DNA of 64,000 bases from Marinomonas ostreistagni (GCF_016888445.1 NZ_JAFEKF010000002.1:124001-188000), one strand, 5' to 3'. Numbered from the stretch's first letter, positions 16,212 through 29,086 are shown. The notes: a model not told the origin generated them from the letters alone. Numbers and translations: made by a program.

Positions 16212-16637
16212 TTAGATGCCAGTACCGTGACGGTATTGCTGGATAGTACGTAGACGCGCTACGGCTTCCGCAAGCTCAGCCGTGGCACGGCTAAGATCCA
16301 TGTCTGCATTTTGTTGATCCAACAGATCTTGAGCATGTTTCTTCGCTTCAAGTGCTGCCGCTTCATCAAGGTCGTTCGCACGAACAGCGGTATCTGCCAA
16401 GACAGTTACACGGTGTGGCTGAACTTCAAGGAAGCCGCCAGATACGAAGATAAACTCTTCTTCACCGTTTTGCTTAACCACACGAACAGGGCCTGGTTGC
16501 AACGTAGTCAACAAAGGCGCGTGACCTGGGTAGATACCTAGATCGCCATAACTACCTGCAGCCACAAGAGTCTCAACAGAACCTGAGAAGATCTCTTGTT
16601 CAGCGCTTACGATATCGCATTGTACCGTGATAGCCAT
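16212..16637 (-). CDS. atpC: ATP synthase epsilon subunit (operon copy)
   Basis: A 141-residue epsilon subunit of the F1 central stalk, which couples rotation and inhibits ATP hydrolysis through its C-terminal helices. [18 protein letters not shown] and [22 protein letters not shown] mark the beta-sandwich domain; [16 protein letters not shown] ends the helical part. Length fits the 139-142 norm. It sits 60 bases after atpD in the standard operon order, so this is the orthodox copy. A terminator follows. Confidence 0.96.
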   Translation of the reverse strand: MAITVQCDIVSAEQEIFSGSVETLVAAGSYGDLGIYPGHAPLLTTLQPGPVRVVKQNGEEEFIFVSGGFLEVQPHRVTVLADTAVRANDLDEAAALEAKKHAQDLLDQQNADMDLSRATAELAEAVARLRTIQQYRHGTGI

Positions 16638-16697
16638 AAGTTGCCTCTTTCAAGTCAGGCTTAGTCAGTGAGCCTGAGCTCACTGACGTCGCGTGGA

Positions 16698-18086
<1,389 letters not shown>

Positions 18087-18102
18087 TTAATACCTAAATA
18101 CC

Positions 18103-18966
18103 TTAAACCGCTGCCGCGCCGCCAACAATCTCAGAAATTTCCTGAGTAATGGCTGCCTGACGTGCCTTGTTGTATACCAACTGCAACTCATCAATGATGT
18201 TGCCCGCGTTGTCAGTTGCGTTCTTCATAGCCAGCATTCGAGCGGCTTGTTCACACGCAATGTTTTCAACAACGGCCTGGTACACCTGAGATTCGATGTA
18301 ACGAACCAATAGATCATTCAAGATCTCAACTGGGTCAGTGGGTTCGTAGATGTAATCCCAATGGTGTTTCAGTTGATCATTTTCTTCTGCTTTAAGCGGC
18401 AAAAGTTGTTCAACAACTGGCTTCTGAGTCATTGTGTTAACGAATTCGTTAGACACCATCATCAGACGGTCGATGCGACCTTCATCAAACGCATCCAACA
18501 TTACTTTTACGCTACCAACTAGACGTGATGCTTCTGGCGCATCGCCTAGGCCGGTAATCGCAGCCGTAACATTACCACCGTAGTTTTTGAAGAAAGACAC
18601 AGCTTTAGAGCCGACTGCACAGATCTCAACTTCGACCCCTGCATCAACGTGCTGCTTCATGTCTTTAATCGCAGCTTTGAACGCATTAATGTTCAAGCCA
18701 CCACATAGACCACGGTCACTGGATACGATGATGTAACCAACTCGTTTAACTTCACGCTCGTTTAGGTAACGGTGCTTATACTCAAGATTCGCGTTTGCCA
18801 AGTGACCAATCACCTGACGAATACGATCTGCATACGGACGAGAAGAGCCCATACGATCTTGAGCTTTACGCGTCTTACTCGCTGCTACTTTTTCCATAGC
18901 GCGGGTAATTTTACGCGTATTGTTAATGCTCCCAATCTGAGCGCGTATCTCTTTTCCGACTGCCAT
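18103..18966 (-). CDS. atpG: ATP synthase gamma subunit
   Basis: A 287-residue rotor shaft protein. The N-terminal [25 protein letters not shown] and C-terminal [24 protein letters not shown] helices form the antiparallel coiled coil that turns inside F1. [12 protein letters not shown] is a conserved loop. Length is the same as E. coli (287). Sits between atpA and atpD in the operon. Confidence 0.98.
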   Translation of the reverse strand: MAVGKEIRAQIGSINNTRKITRAMEKVAASKTRKAQDRMGSSRPYADRIRQVIGHLANANLEYKHRYLNEREVKRVGYIIVSSDRGLCGGLNINAFKAAIKDMKQHVDAGVEVEICAVGSKAVSFFKNYGGNVTAAITGLGDAPEASRLVGSVKVMLDAFDEGRIDRLMMVSNEFVNTMTQKPVVEQLLPLKAEENDQLKHHWDYIYEPTDPVEILNDLLVRYIESQVYQAVVENIACEQAARMLAMKNATDNAGNIIDELQLVYNKARQAAITQEISEIVGGAAAV

Positions 18967-19044
18967 ATTAGACCTGCCCTTGTGAGAATGTTAATTCACA
19001 AACTGCAGAGATGATCAGTGGCTGGCAAGCCAGCCACGAAATCA

Positions 19045-20589
19045 TTACCAAGTTTGCGTCGCTTTAAACTTCTCAATCGCTGACTTAAATGTGCCGGCGA
19101 TTTCGTCGTTGTACTTACCAGTTTTGTTGATGTCAGCCATCAGATCAGTGTGTTCACTGTTCATGTAGCCTAACAATGCATTTTCAAAGCTAGCAATTTT
19201 GCTTGTTTCAACATCCGCAAGGTAGCCTTCGTTGGCAGCGTAAAGGATTACGCCCATTTCACCTACTGGCATTGGACTGAACTGTGCTTGTTTCATCAGT
19301 TCGGTCACTTGCTTACCGTGCTCAAGTTGCTTACGAGTCGCATCATCAAGGTCAGAAGCGAACTGAGCGAAAGCCGCCAATTCACGGTACTGAGCAAGAG
19401 CAAGACGGATACCGCCACCTAGCTTCTTGATGATTTTCGTTTGCGCTGCACCACCTACACGAGATACCGAGATACCAGCGTTCATTGCAGGACGGATACC
19501 CGCGTTGAAAGCACTTGTTTCAAGGAAGATCTGACCGTCAGTGATCGAGATAACGTTCGTTGGTACGAACGCTGATACGTCACCACCTTGGGTTTCGATG
19601 ATAGGTAGAGCAGTCAAAGAACCTGTTTGGCCTTTAACTTCACCGTTAGTGAATTTCTCTACGTAGTCTGCGCTTACGCGAGACGCACGCTCTAGTAGAC
19701 GAGAGTGCAAGTAGAAAACGTCACCTGGGTAGGCTTCACGACCTGGTGGACGACGTAGAAGCAATGAGATTTGACGGTAAGCCCAAGCTTGTTTCGTCAA
19801 GTCATCAAATACGATCAATGCGTCTTCACCGCGGTCACGGAAGTATTCGCCCATAGAACAGCCAGAGTAAGGAGCAAGGAACTGCATTGCAGCTGGGTCA
19901 GATGCACCCGCTACCACAACAGTTGTGTATTCCATTGCGCCGTTTTCTTCTAGCTTACGTACTACGCTAGCGATAGTAGACTGTTTTTGACCTACTGCTA
20001 CGTACACACACTTAATGCCAGAGTGTTTCTGAGCAATGATAGTGTCGATAGCTAGTGCTGTTTTACCGATTTGACGGTCACCGATGATCAACTCACGCTG
20101 ACCACGGCCGATTGGCACCATAGAGTCAATGGCTTTGTAGCCAGTTTGTACAGGTTGGTCTACGCCTTGACGCGCGATTACACCAGGTGCAACTTTTTCG
20201 ACTGCGTCAGTTAGTTTTGCGTCGACAGAACCTTTACCGTCGATTGGGTTACCTAGTGCGTCAACAACGCGACCAAGTAGCTCAGGACCGACTGGTACTT
20301 CAAGGATACGACCAGTACATTTTGCTTTTTGGCCTTCTACAAGCTCTTGGTAATCACCAAGAATTACGGCACCTACAGAGTCACGCTCTAGGTTCAATGC
20401 CATACCGTAGACACCACCAGGGAACTCAATCATTTCCCCGTACATTACGTCAGCTAGACCGTGGATCAATACGATACCGTCTGCAACGCTGACAATTGTG
20501 CCCTCATTCTGGGCATCTGAAGACACATCTAGCGTTTCGATGCGCTTCTTAATGATCTCGCTGATCTCAGATGGATTCAGTTGCTGCAT
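19045..20589 (-). CDS. atpA: ATP synthase alpha subunit
   Basis: The 514-residue non-catalytic nucleotide-binding subunit of F1. The P-loop GDRQIGKT is at 170-177 and the C-terminal part has the [20 protein letters not shown] alpha-subunit signature with the essential arginine. Length is within one residue of E. coli (513). Start [17 protein letters not shown] follows GAGGAAT. Operon neighbours are atpH and atpG. Confidence 0.98.
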   Translation of the reverse strand: MQQLNPSEISEIIKKRIETLDVSSDAQNEGTIVSVADGIVLIHGLADVMYGEMIEFPGGVYGMALNLERDSVGAVILGDYQELVEGQKAKCTGRILEVPVGPELLGRVVDALGNPIDGKGSVDAKLTDAVEKVAPGVIARQGVDQPVQTGYKAIDSMVPIGRGQRELIIGDRQIGKTALAIDTIIAQKHSGIKCVYVAVGQKQSTIASVVRKLEENGAMEYTTVVVAGASDPAAMQFLAPYSGCSMGEYFRDRGEDALIVFDDLTKQAWAYRQISLLLRRPPGREAYPGDVFYLHSRLLERASRVSADYVEKFTNGEVKGQTGSLTALPIIETQGGDVSAFVPTNVISITDGQIFLETSAFNAGIRPAMNAGISVSRVGGAAQTKIIKKLGGGIRLALAQYRELAAFAQFASDLDDATRKQLEHGKQVTELMKQAQFSPMPVGEMGVILYAANEGYLADVETSKIASFENALLGYMNSEHTDLMADINKTGKYNDEIAGTFKSAIEKFKATQTW

Positions 20590-20625
20590 GCTAAATTCCT
20601 CAACCCTAGTTTCAATTACGAAACT

Positions 20626-21162
20626 CTAGGAGTTTATCGCTTCGGCCAGTTTCGCCAGTTTTCCGCGTACTGAACCGTCGATGATTAAATCACCGGTACG
20701 GATTACCACGCCACCAATAAGGCTTGCGTCTGTTTCACTAGTTAAATTGACGTGACGGTCTAATTTTTTCGCTAGTGATGCGGCCAGTGTTTGCTCTTGT
20801 TCAGTTGATAACGCAAAGGCAGATGTCACAACGACATCAACTGCTTTTTCGTAATTCAATTTGAACTGTTCAAATAACTCAGAAATCGCTGGAAGAAGCA
20901 TTAAACGCTTATTCTCAGCAAGGCTTAGCAAATATGCTTTACCTTGATCTGTAACGACTTCGTTGCACACTTCCGCTAGAGCAGCTGCCTTCTCTTGCGC
21001 ACTAAAAGCTGGTTTCTGAAGCGCTACGCTTAGCGATGGCTCAGTTGTAGCAGTAGCCAATATGCTTAGCATATTGGCCCACTCTGCAACTTGGCCCTGC
21101 TCACGAGCGACTTCAAAAGCTGCTTTGGCGTATGGTCGCGCGACTGTTTTTAATTCAGCCAT
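20626..21162 (-). CDS. atpH: ATP synthase delta subunit
   Basis: A 178-residue stator protein that joins the b-subunit stalk to the top of F1. ARPYAKAAFEVAREQGQVAEW at the N-terminus and GGVVIRTGDLIIDGSVRGKLAKL at the C-terminus are family signatures. Length matches (177 in E. coli). The start at 21162 lies 11 bases after the atpF stop, implying translational coupling. Confidence 0.97.
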   Translation of the reverse strand: MAELKTVARPYAKAAFEVAREQGQVAEWANMLSILATATTEPSLSVALQKPAFSAQEKAAALAEVCNEVVTDQGKAYLLSLAENKRLMLLPAISELFEQFKLNYEKAVDVVVTSAFALSTEQEQTLAASLAKKLDRHVNLTSETDASLIGGVVIRTGDLIIDGSVRGKLAKLAEAINS

Positions 21163-21173
21163 ATGACCCTCGC

Positions 21174-21644
21174 TTAAAGCTCTTTGGCGAGTTGTTCAAC
21201 TATCTCGCTGTGTGCTTTTTCGTCAACGCTGGCGCCCAAAATCTTCTCCGCACCGATAAGAGCTAGAGCTGAAACTTGACTACGCAGTGCTTCTTTAGCA
21301 CGTGCTGCGTCTTGTTCGATCTCTGCTTGCGCTGCATCACGTAGGCGTTGGCCGTCGGTTAGCGCTTGCTCTTTCGCTTCATCAATGATTTGGTTAGCAC
21401 GTTTGTTGGCTTGTTCAATAATCTCGGCCGCTTGTTCCTTGCTTTCACGTAGTGTCTTAGTCGCTTGCTCTTGAGCTAGCTCTAAGTCACGTGAAGCACG
21501 GTTAGCTGCTTCCAAACCGTCTGCAATTTTCTTGCTACGCTCTTCGAGCGCAGCAATCACTGGTGGCCACACGAACTTCATGCAGAACCACACAAAAATA
21601 GCAAACGAGATAGCTTGGCCTATTAGTGTGAGATTAATATTCAC
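21174..21644 (-). CDS. atpF: ATP synthase b subunit
   Basis: A 156-residue stator stalk protein. Residues about 5-28 ([23 protein letters not shown]) form the single membrane helix; the rest is a long, charged alanine-rich coiled coil. Length is identical to E. coli b (156). The start [10 protein letters not shown] is typical. Only one b-type gene is present, so this is a homodimeric stalk. Confidence 0.97.
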   Translation of the reverse strand: MNINLTLIGQAISFAIFVWFCMKFVWPPVIAALEERSKKIADGLEAANRASRDLELAQEQATKTLRESKEQAAEIIEQANKRANQIIDEAKEQALTDGQRLRDAAQAEIEQDAARAKEALRSQVSALALIGAEKILGASVDEKAHSEIVEQLAKEL

Positions 21645-21704
21645 GCAAATATCCTCGCTCTAGTCGTTCAAAATTAATAGATCACTTCAAAGTAAAGCGA
21701 CGTA

Positions 21705-21977
<273 letters not shown>

Positions 21978-22018
21978 TCACAGTTTTTTAAAGTTTAAAG
22001 CGTTTTATTCAAAAAGAA

Positions 22019-22861
<843 letters not shown>

Positions 22862-22892
22862 TCAATGATTAAAACCGTTACGCTTTGCTGCA

Positions 22893-23297
22893 CTACTTAT
22901 TGAGCAACAAAGGGCTGAGCCAGTGGCTCAAAACTGCAACTCCGAAGCCGGCCAATACAGCGCCTGGAACAAGTGGTTTGATGAAAATGAAGACCGCTGA
23001 AAGTAAAATAGCCGTCAGTACCAACTTGCCCGATTCACCTCGGTAAAATGACCTCACCACATCTTTTGCGGCTCGCGTCCCAGCATGACCAAATACGCGC
23101 CATGCCATATATAAATTTGGAAGGATGCTGGCTAATGCTCCGGCAAAAAATGAGTAGGCGTGTAGACCGCTTAAGGCGAAAAAAATTCCTACACTGATGC
23201 CGGCAGCGAGCGCCACTTGCAAGCCTACAAAACGAAACACTGCGCGTTTACGTGCGGCCAGTAATTCGCTTGCCTTTAATGGTTTGCTTGACGCCAT
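22893..23297 (-). CDS. atpI: ATP synthase protein I
   Basis: A 134-residue membrane protein with four hydrophobic segments, the poorly conserved first product of atp operons, thought to help c-ring assembly. The N-terminal KASELLAARKRAVFRFVGLQ and the LPNLYMAWRVFGHAGTRAAKDVVRSFYRGE loop are recognisable. The ATG at 23297 is preceded by AGGGGAT. A clear sigma-70 promoter lies 76-104 bases upstream. Confidence 0.9.
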   Translation of the reverse strand: MASSKPLKASELLAARKRAVFRFVGLQVALAAGISVGIFFALSGLHAYSFFAGALASILPNLYMAWRVFGHAGTRAAKDVVRSFYRGESGKLVLTAILLSAVFIFIKPLVPGAVLAGFGVAVLSHWLSPLLLNK

Positions 23298-23372
23298 GCT
23301 ATCCCCTAACTTGATGCACTATTTTGGCTCAAAAAATAAGCACACAATGTGATCAAATTCAAAATCGGTCGC

Positions 23373-23401
23373 ATTATATGGGTTATGTTAAGTGGGTTCA
23401 A
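23373..23401 (-). promoter_or_regulatory. Sigma-70 promoter of the atp operon
   Basis: On the minus strand TTGAAC, a 17-base spacer and TATAAT form a near-consensus promoter. Transcription would start near 23366, giving a leader of about 70 bases before atpI. A CRP-like half palindrome (TGTGA-N6-TCAAA, 23348-23363) lies in the leader region but matches weakly. Confidence 0.8.
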
Positions 23402-23475
23402 TACAAAGACTGCATAGAACACGCACTATTAGCCTAATGTCGACAAAATAGATGAATTTTGGGGCGTATGCGCCC

Positions 23476-24369
23476 CTATAAATCGAATAATTCTGCCATC
23501 ATCGCTTCGAGGTGAGCCTGATCCTTGTATTCGATCACTAACTTGCCTTTGCCTTTGGCAGACGGTTGGATCTTGACGCTTGACTGAATTTTGGCAGCGA
23601 TTTTATCGGCGTGTGCACTAAAGTCAGGCAATTCTGGTTGAGAGGCTTTATCAAGGGGCGGTTGTTGATAGGTTTTTACCAATTTTTCGGTTTCGCGAAC
23701 CGATAAGGATTTGGTAATCACCACGGACGCCGCTTGCGGTTGTTGCTCCGCCTCCAGCGCCAATAAAGCACGGGCGTGGCCCATTTCAATGTCGCCATGC
23801 TCGAGCAGACGGCGAACTTCTGGTGTTAAGTTAAGCAAACGCAATAGGTTGGCCACCGCTGAGCGCGATTTACCGACGGTCTCTGCCACTTGTTGTTGCG
23901 TCAATTGGAACTCATCTACTAGGCGTTGTAAGGCCAATGCTTCTTCAACAGGATTGAGATCTTCACGCTGGATGTTTTCGATCAGTGCTAATACCACCGC
24001 ATCAGCATCTTCCACATGACGCACAATAACGGGCACTTTATCCAAGCCAACAATCTTGGCCGCGCGCCAGCGACGTTCACCGGCGATAATTTCGTAGCGC
24101 TGCTCAGACAGTGGGCGTACCACGATGGGCTGCATAATGCCTTGATTACGAATCGAATTAGCCAATTCGTCCAGCTGATTCGGATTCATATCACGGCGCG
24201 GCTGGAACTGGCCTTTGCTCAGCCAATCCACCGGCAAGTACGTCAATCCCTGAATCGGCGCATGGGCTGATGCTTGTGTATCGGTCGTTTGACCTTCTTC
24301 TGTGGGGGCTGCTTTAGGCGCCAAGAGAGCGTCTAGACCACGGCCTAGACCACGCTTTTTCATCGTCAT
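23476..24369 (-). CDS. parB: Chromosome partitioning protein ParB
   Basis: A 297-residue CTPase clamp that loads at parS and spreads over the origin region. RGLGRGLDALL at the N-terminus is the ParA-stimulating motif; GQFQPRRDMNP, ENIQREDLNPVEEA and GERRWRAA form the CTP-binding region; the helix-turn-helix is QVAETVGKSRSAVANLLRLL. The C-terminal part is the dimerisation domain. I take the ATG at 24369, spaced from GGAA. Co-transcribed with parA 35 bases upstream. parS-type sites matching this family's consensus occur at 48.2 and 53.6 kb. Confidence 0.97.
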   Translation of the reverse strand: MTMKKRGLGRGLDALLAPKAAPTEEGQTTDTQASAHAPIQGLTYLPVDWLSKGQFQPRRDMNPNQLDELANSIRNQGIMQPIVVRPLSEQRYEIIAGERRWRAAKIVGLDKVPVIVRHVEDADAVVLALIENIQREDLNPVEEALALQRLVDEFQLTQQQVAETVGKSRSAVANLLRLLNLTPEVRRLLEHGDIEMGHARALLALEAEQQPQAASVVITKSLSVRETEKLVKTYQQPPLDKASQPELPDFSAHADKIAAKIQSSVKIQPSAKGKGKLVIEYKDQAHLEAMMAELFDL

Positions 24370-24404
24370 ACGTTCCAAAAACCTTTATTAACCAAGATGC
24401 CAAG

Positions 24405-25178
24405 TTAGGCAGCGACCGCACGTTTGCGGATAAATTCTCCAGCCAGCGCTAAGTACGCGACCGCCCCTCGAGATTGCTTTTCGTAATGCAGCACCGGTAA
24501 ACCATAACTCGGCGCCTCCGCTAAGCGAATATTACGCGGAATCACCGTATCGAAGACTTTATGACCAAAGTACTCGACCAATTGCGTCGACACATCATGG
24601 GTCAAGCTTGGACGCGGGTCGTACATGGTGCGCAAAATACCTTCGATCTCCAATACAGGGTTCAACGCCGTCGAAATCGTCTCAATGGTCTGTAGCAACG
24701 CCGATAGACCTTCTAAGGCGTAGTACTCACATTGCACAGGAATTAAGACACCTTGTGACGCGGCTAAAGCGTTAACGGTCAGCATGTTTAGTGACGGTGG
24801 GCAGTCGAGCAATACATAATCAAAGTCATGCTCGACTTCGTACAAGCTCGCTCGCAGGCGCGTTTCTTTGCTTGGCAGATCCAACAAAGCGACTTCGGCG
24901 CCTGTCAAATCTCCATTGGCTGGCAAGATGCTATAACCTGCCGTTTCACAGTGGACCATGGTCTCTTTAATACCATGGGTGCCTACCAATACATCAAACA
25001 CAGACTTTTCGAGTTCTTCTTTTGCAACACCACTGCCGGTGGTGGCATTTCCCTGAGGATCGAGATCAATCAATAACACACGGCGTTTCATTGCGCTTAA
25101 CGAAGCGGCTAGGTTAACGCAGGTGGTGGTCTTGCCCACGCCACCTTTTTGATTGGTCACTGCGATGATACGCGCCAT
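24405..25178 (-). CDS. parA: Chromosome partitioning ATPase ParA (Soj)
   Basis: A 257-residue deviant Walker A ATPase that drives origin segregation with ParB. KGGVGKTTTCVN (about 11-22) is the deviant P-loop with the signature lysine; LLIDLDPQGNATTG and VLLDCPPSLN are the other nucleotide motifs. It lacks the N-terminal DNA-binding extension of plasmid ParA, as expected for a chromosomal Soj. The stop of rsmG is four bases upstream, so rsmG-parA-parB form an operon. Confidence 0.97.
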   Translation of the reverse strand: MARIIAVTNQKGGVGKTTTCVNLAASLSAMKRRVLLIDLDPQGNATTGSGVAKEELEKSVFDVLVGTHGIKETMVHCETAGYSILPANGDLTGAEVALLDLPSKETRLRASLYEVEHDFDYVLLDCPPSLNMLTVNALAASQGVLIPVQCEYYALEGLSALLQTIETISTALNPVLEIEGILRTMYDPRPSLTHDVSTQLVEYFGHKVFDTVIPRNIRLAEAPSYGLPVLHYEKQSRGAVAYLALAGEFIRKRAVAA

Positions 25179-25182
25179 GTTT

Positions 25183-25809
25183 CTATCCTTTGCGGGTCAT
25201 GATTACCATATGACGCTCGGCATCAATGGTAGGTACACTTAATGGCTGAATGGTTTGAACGGATACAGAATCCGGTAAATTCACCAATTCATCCTCGGGG
25301 TAAACCCCTTTCATCGCTAAAAAGTTACCATTTGCCGCCGGTAAAGGTAAGCACCAATTAATCATGTCTTCGAGCGACGCAAACGCGCGCGAGGTAACAT
25401 GATCGTAAGCACCTTGATGGGCATGGGTTTCAACGCGCTCATTGGCAACGGTGACATTTTTTAGACCCATTTCCATTTTGACTTGGGTCAGAAAGCGGGT
25501 TTTCTTACCATTGCTGTCCAGCAAGGTGAATTCGCGATCCGGCAAACAAATCGCTAACACCATACCGGGTAAACCTGGGCCGGTGCCGACATCGATGATT
25601 TTTTGTCCGGTAATGAAAGGAATCGTCGCTAAACTGTCGAGCAGATGTAGCGAGACCATCTTATCCGCATCACGGATGGCGGTAAGATTGTAGGCTTTAT
25701 TCCATTTTTGCAGCATGCCAAGGTATTGCACAAGCTGTTCGATCGTCTGATCAGACAGTGAGATGCCCATTTTATCGGCACCCCACTTTAAGGTATCAAA
25801 GTAACTCAC
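25183..25809 (-). CDS. rsmG: 16S rRNA (guanine527-N7)-methyltransferase RsmG (GidB)
   Basis: A 208-residue SAM-dependent enzyme that methylates G527 of 16S rRNA. IDVGTGPGLPGMVLAI is the SAM-binding loop and KWNKAYNLTAIRD is the N-terminal family segment. VTSRAFASLEDMINW follows. Length is normal. It lies 37 bases after mnmG, the classic gidA-gidB arrangement, and is followed by parA. Confidence 0.97.
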   Translation of the reverse strand: MSYFDTLKWGADKMGISLSDQTIEQLVQYLGMLQKWNKAYNLTAIRDADKMVSLHLLDSLATIPFITGQKIIDVGTGPGLPGMVLAICLPDREFTLLDSNGKKTRFLTQVKMEMGLKNVTVANERVETHAHQGAYDHVTSRAFASLEDMINWCLPLPAANGNFLAMKGVYPEDELVNLPDSVSVQTIQPLSVPTIDAERHMVIMTRKG

Positions 25810-25846
25810 AGTAGTTCCCAGAAAAGCAGTCTAGAGACTGCCGATT

Positions 25847-27736
25847 CTAGGCACTTTTGCTGCTTATCGCACGTTTTTTCAAGTGAACTAACAGTAAAGA
25901 TATGGCCGCAGGGGTCACTCCTTGAATACGAGACGCCGCGGCTAAGGTCGCAGGACGTGCCTCGTTTAACTTTTGTTTCACTTCGTTAGACAAGCCATCA
26001 ATGACACTGTAATCAATGTTATCTGGTAAAGGCGTATTTTCTTGACGACGTAAACGCTCAATCTCATCCGCCTGACGCGCAATGTAACCGGCGTATTTCA
26101 CCGAGATTTGCACTTGCTCTGAAACCTGCTCAGCCACTGCTTGTTCTGGTGCATTTTTAAGATGTGCGACATCTTTGTATTCCACACCAGGGCGCTTTAA
26201 CAAATCAAGCAAGTTGTACTCGTGAGAAATGGGCGTTTCTAACTTTGGATTAATCGCTTCTGCTTCTGGCGTGTTCGGTACAATCCAAGATGACTTCATA
26301 CGCTGTGTTTCGCGCTCGATCGCTTCACGTTTCTCACAAAATGCTGCCCAACGCTCTTCGCTCACCAAACCAAGCTCATGACCTTTTTCGGTCAAACGCA
26401 TGTCGGCGTTGTCTTCACGTAAGATCAAACGGTATTCGGCACGGCTGGTAAACATGCGGTACGGTTCTTTTGCGCCCATCGTAATCAGATCATCAATCAG
26501 CACACCGATGTAAGCTTCATCACGGCGCGGTGTCCAAGGATCTTTGTCTTGTGCTTGTAGCGCGGCGTTCATACCCGCCAATAAGCCTTGTGCTCCCGCT
26601 TCTTCGTAGCCAGTAGTGCCGTTTAGCTGGCCAGCAAAGAATAAGCCGTCCATATGTTTGGTTTCTAATGAGTACTTTAAGTCTTGTGGATTAAAGTAAT
26701 CGTACTCAATGGCGTAACCCGGACGCGTAATATGCGCGTTTTCAAGGCCCTTCATCGAACGGATTAACTCTAATTGCACGTCAAACGGTAACGAGGTCGA
26801 AATACCATTTGGATACAACTCATGTGTCGTTAGGCCTTCTGGCTCGATAAACACCTGATGTGAGTTTTTATCAGCAAAACGCACAATCTTATCTTCAATC
26901 GACGGACAGTAACGTGGACCGACGCTATCAATCACACCCGAGTACATCGGTGAACGATCCATGCCCGCACGGATAATGTCATGTGTCTGTTCATTGGTAT
27001 GGGTGATAAAGCAATTGATTTGCTCAGGATGCAATGCACGGCTGCCCATGTAAGACATCACCGGTGTAATGTCATCACCCGGTTGCGCTTGCATGACAGA
27101 AAAGTCGACTGAGCGCGCATCAATACGCGGCGGCGTTCCGGTCTTCAAGCGGTCAATGCGAAACGGTAGCGCACGCAATTTTTCAGCTAAGCCAATCGAA
27201 GCAGGGTCGCCAGCACGGCCACCTGAATAATTTTGCATGCCAACGTGGATAACACCGCCCAAGAAAGTACCGGTTGTTAGTACGACCGTTTTACCGTGAA
27301 ACTTGATACCACTTTGAGTGACGACACCACGAGCAGCACCCTCTTCAACGATTAAGTCTTCACAAGACTGTTGAAACAGCCATAGGTTTTCTTGGTTTTC
27401 CAAGGTATGTCGGATTGCCGCTTTATACAAAATACGGTCTGCTTGCGCACGAGTGGCACGTACTGCTGGCCCTTTACGGCTATTTAAAGTACGAAATTGA
27501 ATGCCTGAGCGATCAGTCGCTAATGCCATGGCACCATCTAGTGCGTCAATTTCTTTCACAAGGTGGGACTTCCCGATGCCACCAATCGCTGGGTTACAAG
27601 ACATTTGCCCCAGTGTCTCAATATTGTGTGTTAATAAAAGGGTTTTAACACCCATACGTGCTGCAGCTAAAGCGGCTTCGGTACCAGCATGACCACCACC
27701 GACTACAATCACATCAAAGCGAGTTGGGAAATCCAC
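25847..27736 (-). CDS. mnmG: tRNA uridine 5-carboxymethylaminomethyl modification enzyme MnmG (GidA)
   Basis: A 629-residue FAD protein which, with MnmE, adds the cmnm5 group to U34 of certain tRNAs. [21 protein letters not shown] is the FAD Rossmann loop, [24 protein letters not shown] follows, and the [15 protein letters not shown] loop is present. Length equals E. coli (629). Its partner mnmE is 4 kb away at 31.7 kb. The gene borders the gene-free, DnaA-box-rich interval at 27.7-28.4 kb. Confidence 0.98.
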   Translation of the reverse strand: MDFPTRFDVIVVGGGHAGTEAALAAARMGVKTLLLTHNIETLGQMSCNPAIGGIGKSHLVKEIDALDGAMALATDRSGIQFRTLNSRKGPAVRATRAQADRILYKAAIRHTLENQENLWLFQQSCEDLIVEEGAARGVVTQSGIKFHGKTVVLTTGTFLGGVIHVGMQNYSGGRAGDPASIGLAEKLRALPFRIDRLKTGTPPRIDARSVDFSVMQAQPGDDITPVMSYMGSRALHPEQINCFITHTNEQTHDIIRAGMDRSPMYSGVIDSVGPRYCPSIEDKIVRFADKNSHQVFIEPEGLTTHELYPNGISTSLPFDVQLELIRSMKGLENAHITRPGYAIEYDYFNPQDLKYSLETKHMDGLFFAGQLNGTTGYEEAGAQGLLAGMNAALQAQDKDPWTPRRDEAYIGVLIDDLITMGAKEPYRMFTSRAEYRLILREDNADMRLTEKGHELGLVSEERWAAFCEKREAIERETQRMKSSWIVPNTPEAEAINPKLETPISHEYNLLDLLKRPGVEYKDVAHLKNAPEQAVAEQVSEQVQISVKYAGYIARQADEIERLRRQENTPLPDNIDYSVIDGLSNEVKQKLNEARPATLAAASRIQGVTPAAISLLLVHLKKRAISSKSA

Positions 27737-28282
27737 AAAGACCTCGTAAATGAATAAAAAACGAACAGTTCAAGAAACAGGGCGCCTAGTATATCGGCTA
27801 ATTCACAAATTGAAAGAGAGCTCTCACGCTATTAACCCGGTCATCAAATATATAAATAGAATAGTATTATATGTCTTTCTTATGTTTATGTTTGCTATTA
27901 AAGAACGCTTTTTCTGTTGATAAAAAATAAAACTCTTTATTTATTAATAGTTTACGATCCTAAGAACTTGTTAACTATATACGCGTAAGCTTGTGATGTG
28001 GATAACCAAACCTTGTGTATAAAAGTGTGAGTTATACAAGCCATATTTAACACTGTGGAGTTGTCCTAAACTGTGCAAAACTTCTTATGCACTTGTCACC
28101 GATTTTGTCCACAGTGATTTTTGATTTATTTTATTAACATAAGGTGCTGAAAAATAAGAGGTTTGTGGGTATTTTTGGTTATTCATACAGCATTTTATTA
28201 AAAAAATAATCCACAGGCCAATCATGAGGATTTTTTTTCATCTTCATATTTTTTGCGCAAAAATTTTGTGAATAAAATATCT

Positions 28283-28312
28283 TGACAACCTCCTGCTGGC
28301 GTCAATGTTATG
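28283..28312 (+). promoter_or_regulatory. Putative sigma-70 promoter upstream of the acuR-like gene
   Basis: TTGACA (28283-28288), 18-base spacer, TGTTAT (28307-28312). A 10-bp inverted repeat (TGCTGGCGTC 28295-28304 and GACGCCAGCA 28336-28345) overlaps it. The start of the gene is some 130 bases further on. Confidence 0.45.
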
Positions 28313-28416
28313 TGCATAACCCTCATTTTTTCGTCGACGCCAGCAAATGTGGATACTTTTCAAACATTTCTCTGCCTGCTATCGCTGTATTTGCCTTTCT
28401 GTGAACAAGCTTCTAT

Positions 28417-28437
28417 TTTTAGACGGTCGGTCTAAAA
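28417..28437. promoter_or_regulatory. TetR-type operator before acuR
   Basis: TTTTAGAC-GGTCG-GTCTAAAA is a perfect 8-bp dyad with a 5-base centre, ten bases before the start of the TetR-family gene. The core TAGAC-N5-GTCTA recurs before acuI at 29087, so it is probably this regulator's binding site. Confidence 0.75.
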
Positions 28438-28447
28438 GGAAATTGCT

Positions 28448-29074
28448 ATGACAGCTGTGAGTAATCGTCGGGGGCGCCCGAAACAAACTGAATTAAGTTA
28501 TTCGGACACGCGTGAGGCGTTATTGCACGCAGGTATTGTCTGGTTAACCAAGCAGGGTTTTAGTGCCACTGGGCTCGAGCCTTTGTTGCGCTCGGTACAG
28601 ATCCCTAAAGGATCGTTTTATCACTACTTCGACAGCAAGGAGGCGTTTGGCCTCGCGGTATTAGCTCATTATCGTCAGTACTTTGAGCGTAAGTTGGCAC
28701 GCCATCTTGAGGATGAGCAGTTACCCCCCTTTTCACGTCTGCGCGGCTTTATGACGGATGCGCGAACAGGGATGGAAAAATACGCCTACGAACGGGGCTG
28801 CTTAGTGGGCAATTTGGAGCAAGAAGCCAGCCACTTGTCGGCCGCAATGCGCCAAGCATTACTGGAGACCTATCAAAGTTGGCAGCATCAAGTAGCAAAT
28901 TGTCTCGCCTTAGCGCAACAACAAGGACTGTTGGCGCAAGACGCCGATATCGACGCCCTTGCCCATGTATTTTGGGTCGGCTGGGAAGGCGCTGTCGCGC
29001 GAGCGCGACTGACTCAATCAAGTGGCCCATTGGTGCACTTTGAACACTTCTATCTCGCGGGGTTACCGCGCTAA
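28448..29074 (+). CDS. acuR: TetR-family regulator, AcuR-like
   Basis: 208 residues. The N-terminal region (TREALLHAGIVWLTKQGFSATGLEPLLRSVQIPKGSFYHYF) is a TetR helix-turn-helix, and the C-terminal ligand domain includes YERGCLVGNLEQEASH, found in AcuR-type proteins. AcuR of Rhodobacter represses acuI and responds to acrylate. The next gene here is acuI, and both have a TAGAC-N5-GTCTA dyad, so autoregulation plus control of acuI is the likely arrangement. The AcuR name rests on this context. AGGA precedes the ATG. Confidence 0.8.
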   Translation: MTAVSNRRGRPKQTELSYSDTREALLHAGIVWLTKQGFSATGLEPLLRSVQIPKGSFYHYFDSKEAFGLAVLAHYRQYFERKLARHLEDEQLPPFSRLRGFMTDARTGMEKYAYERGCLVGNLEQEASHLSAAMRQALLETYQSWQHQVANCLALAQQQGLLAQDADIDALAHVFWVGWEGAVARARLTQSSGPLVHFEHFYLAGLPR

Positions 29075-29086
29075 ATTTATTGCTTA

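Larger units (their letters stand above)
27737..28447. other. Gene-free AT-rich region with a DnaA-box cluster: candidate oriC next to mnmG
   Basis: No gene is seen in these 711 bases. DnaA-box-like 9-mers: TGTGGATAA at 27997 (perfect, minus), TGTGTATAA 28014, TTATGCACT 28085, TTGTCCACA 28105, TAATCCACA 28207, TGTGAATAA 28268, TGTGCATAA 28312, TGTGGATAC 28348. An A/T-only-like stretch (about 27839-27960) could be the unwinding element. E. coli and Vibrio oriC also lie beside gidA/mnmG. The 3' end holds promoter and operator sites for the acuR-like gene. Confidence 0.65.

Noticed and set aside
23348..23363. CRP site in the atp operon leader
   Set aside because: One half matches well, the other only four of five, and it lies downstream of the predicted start of transcription; too weak to list as a feature.
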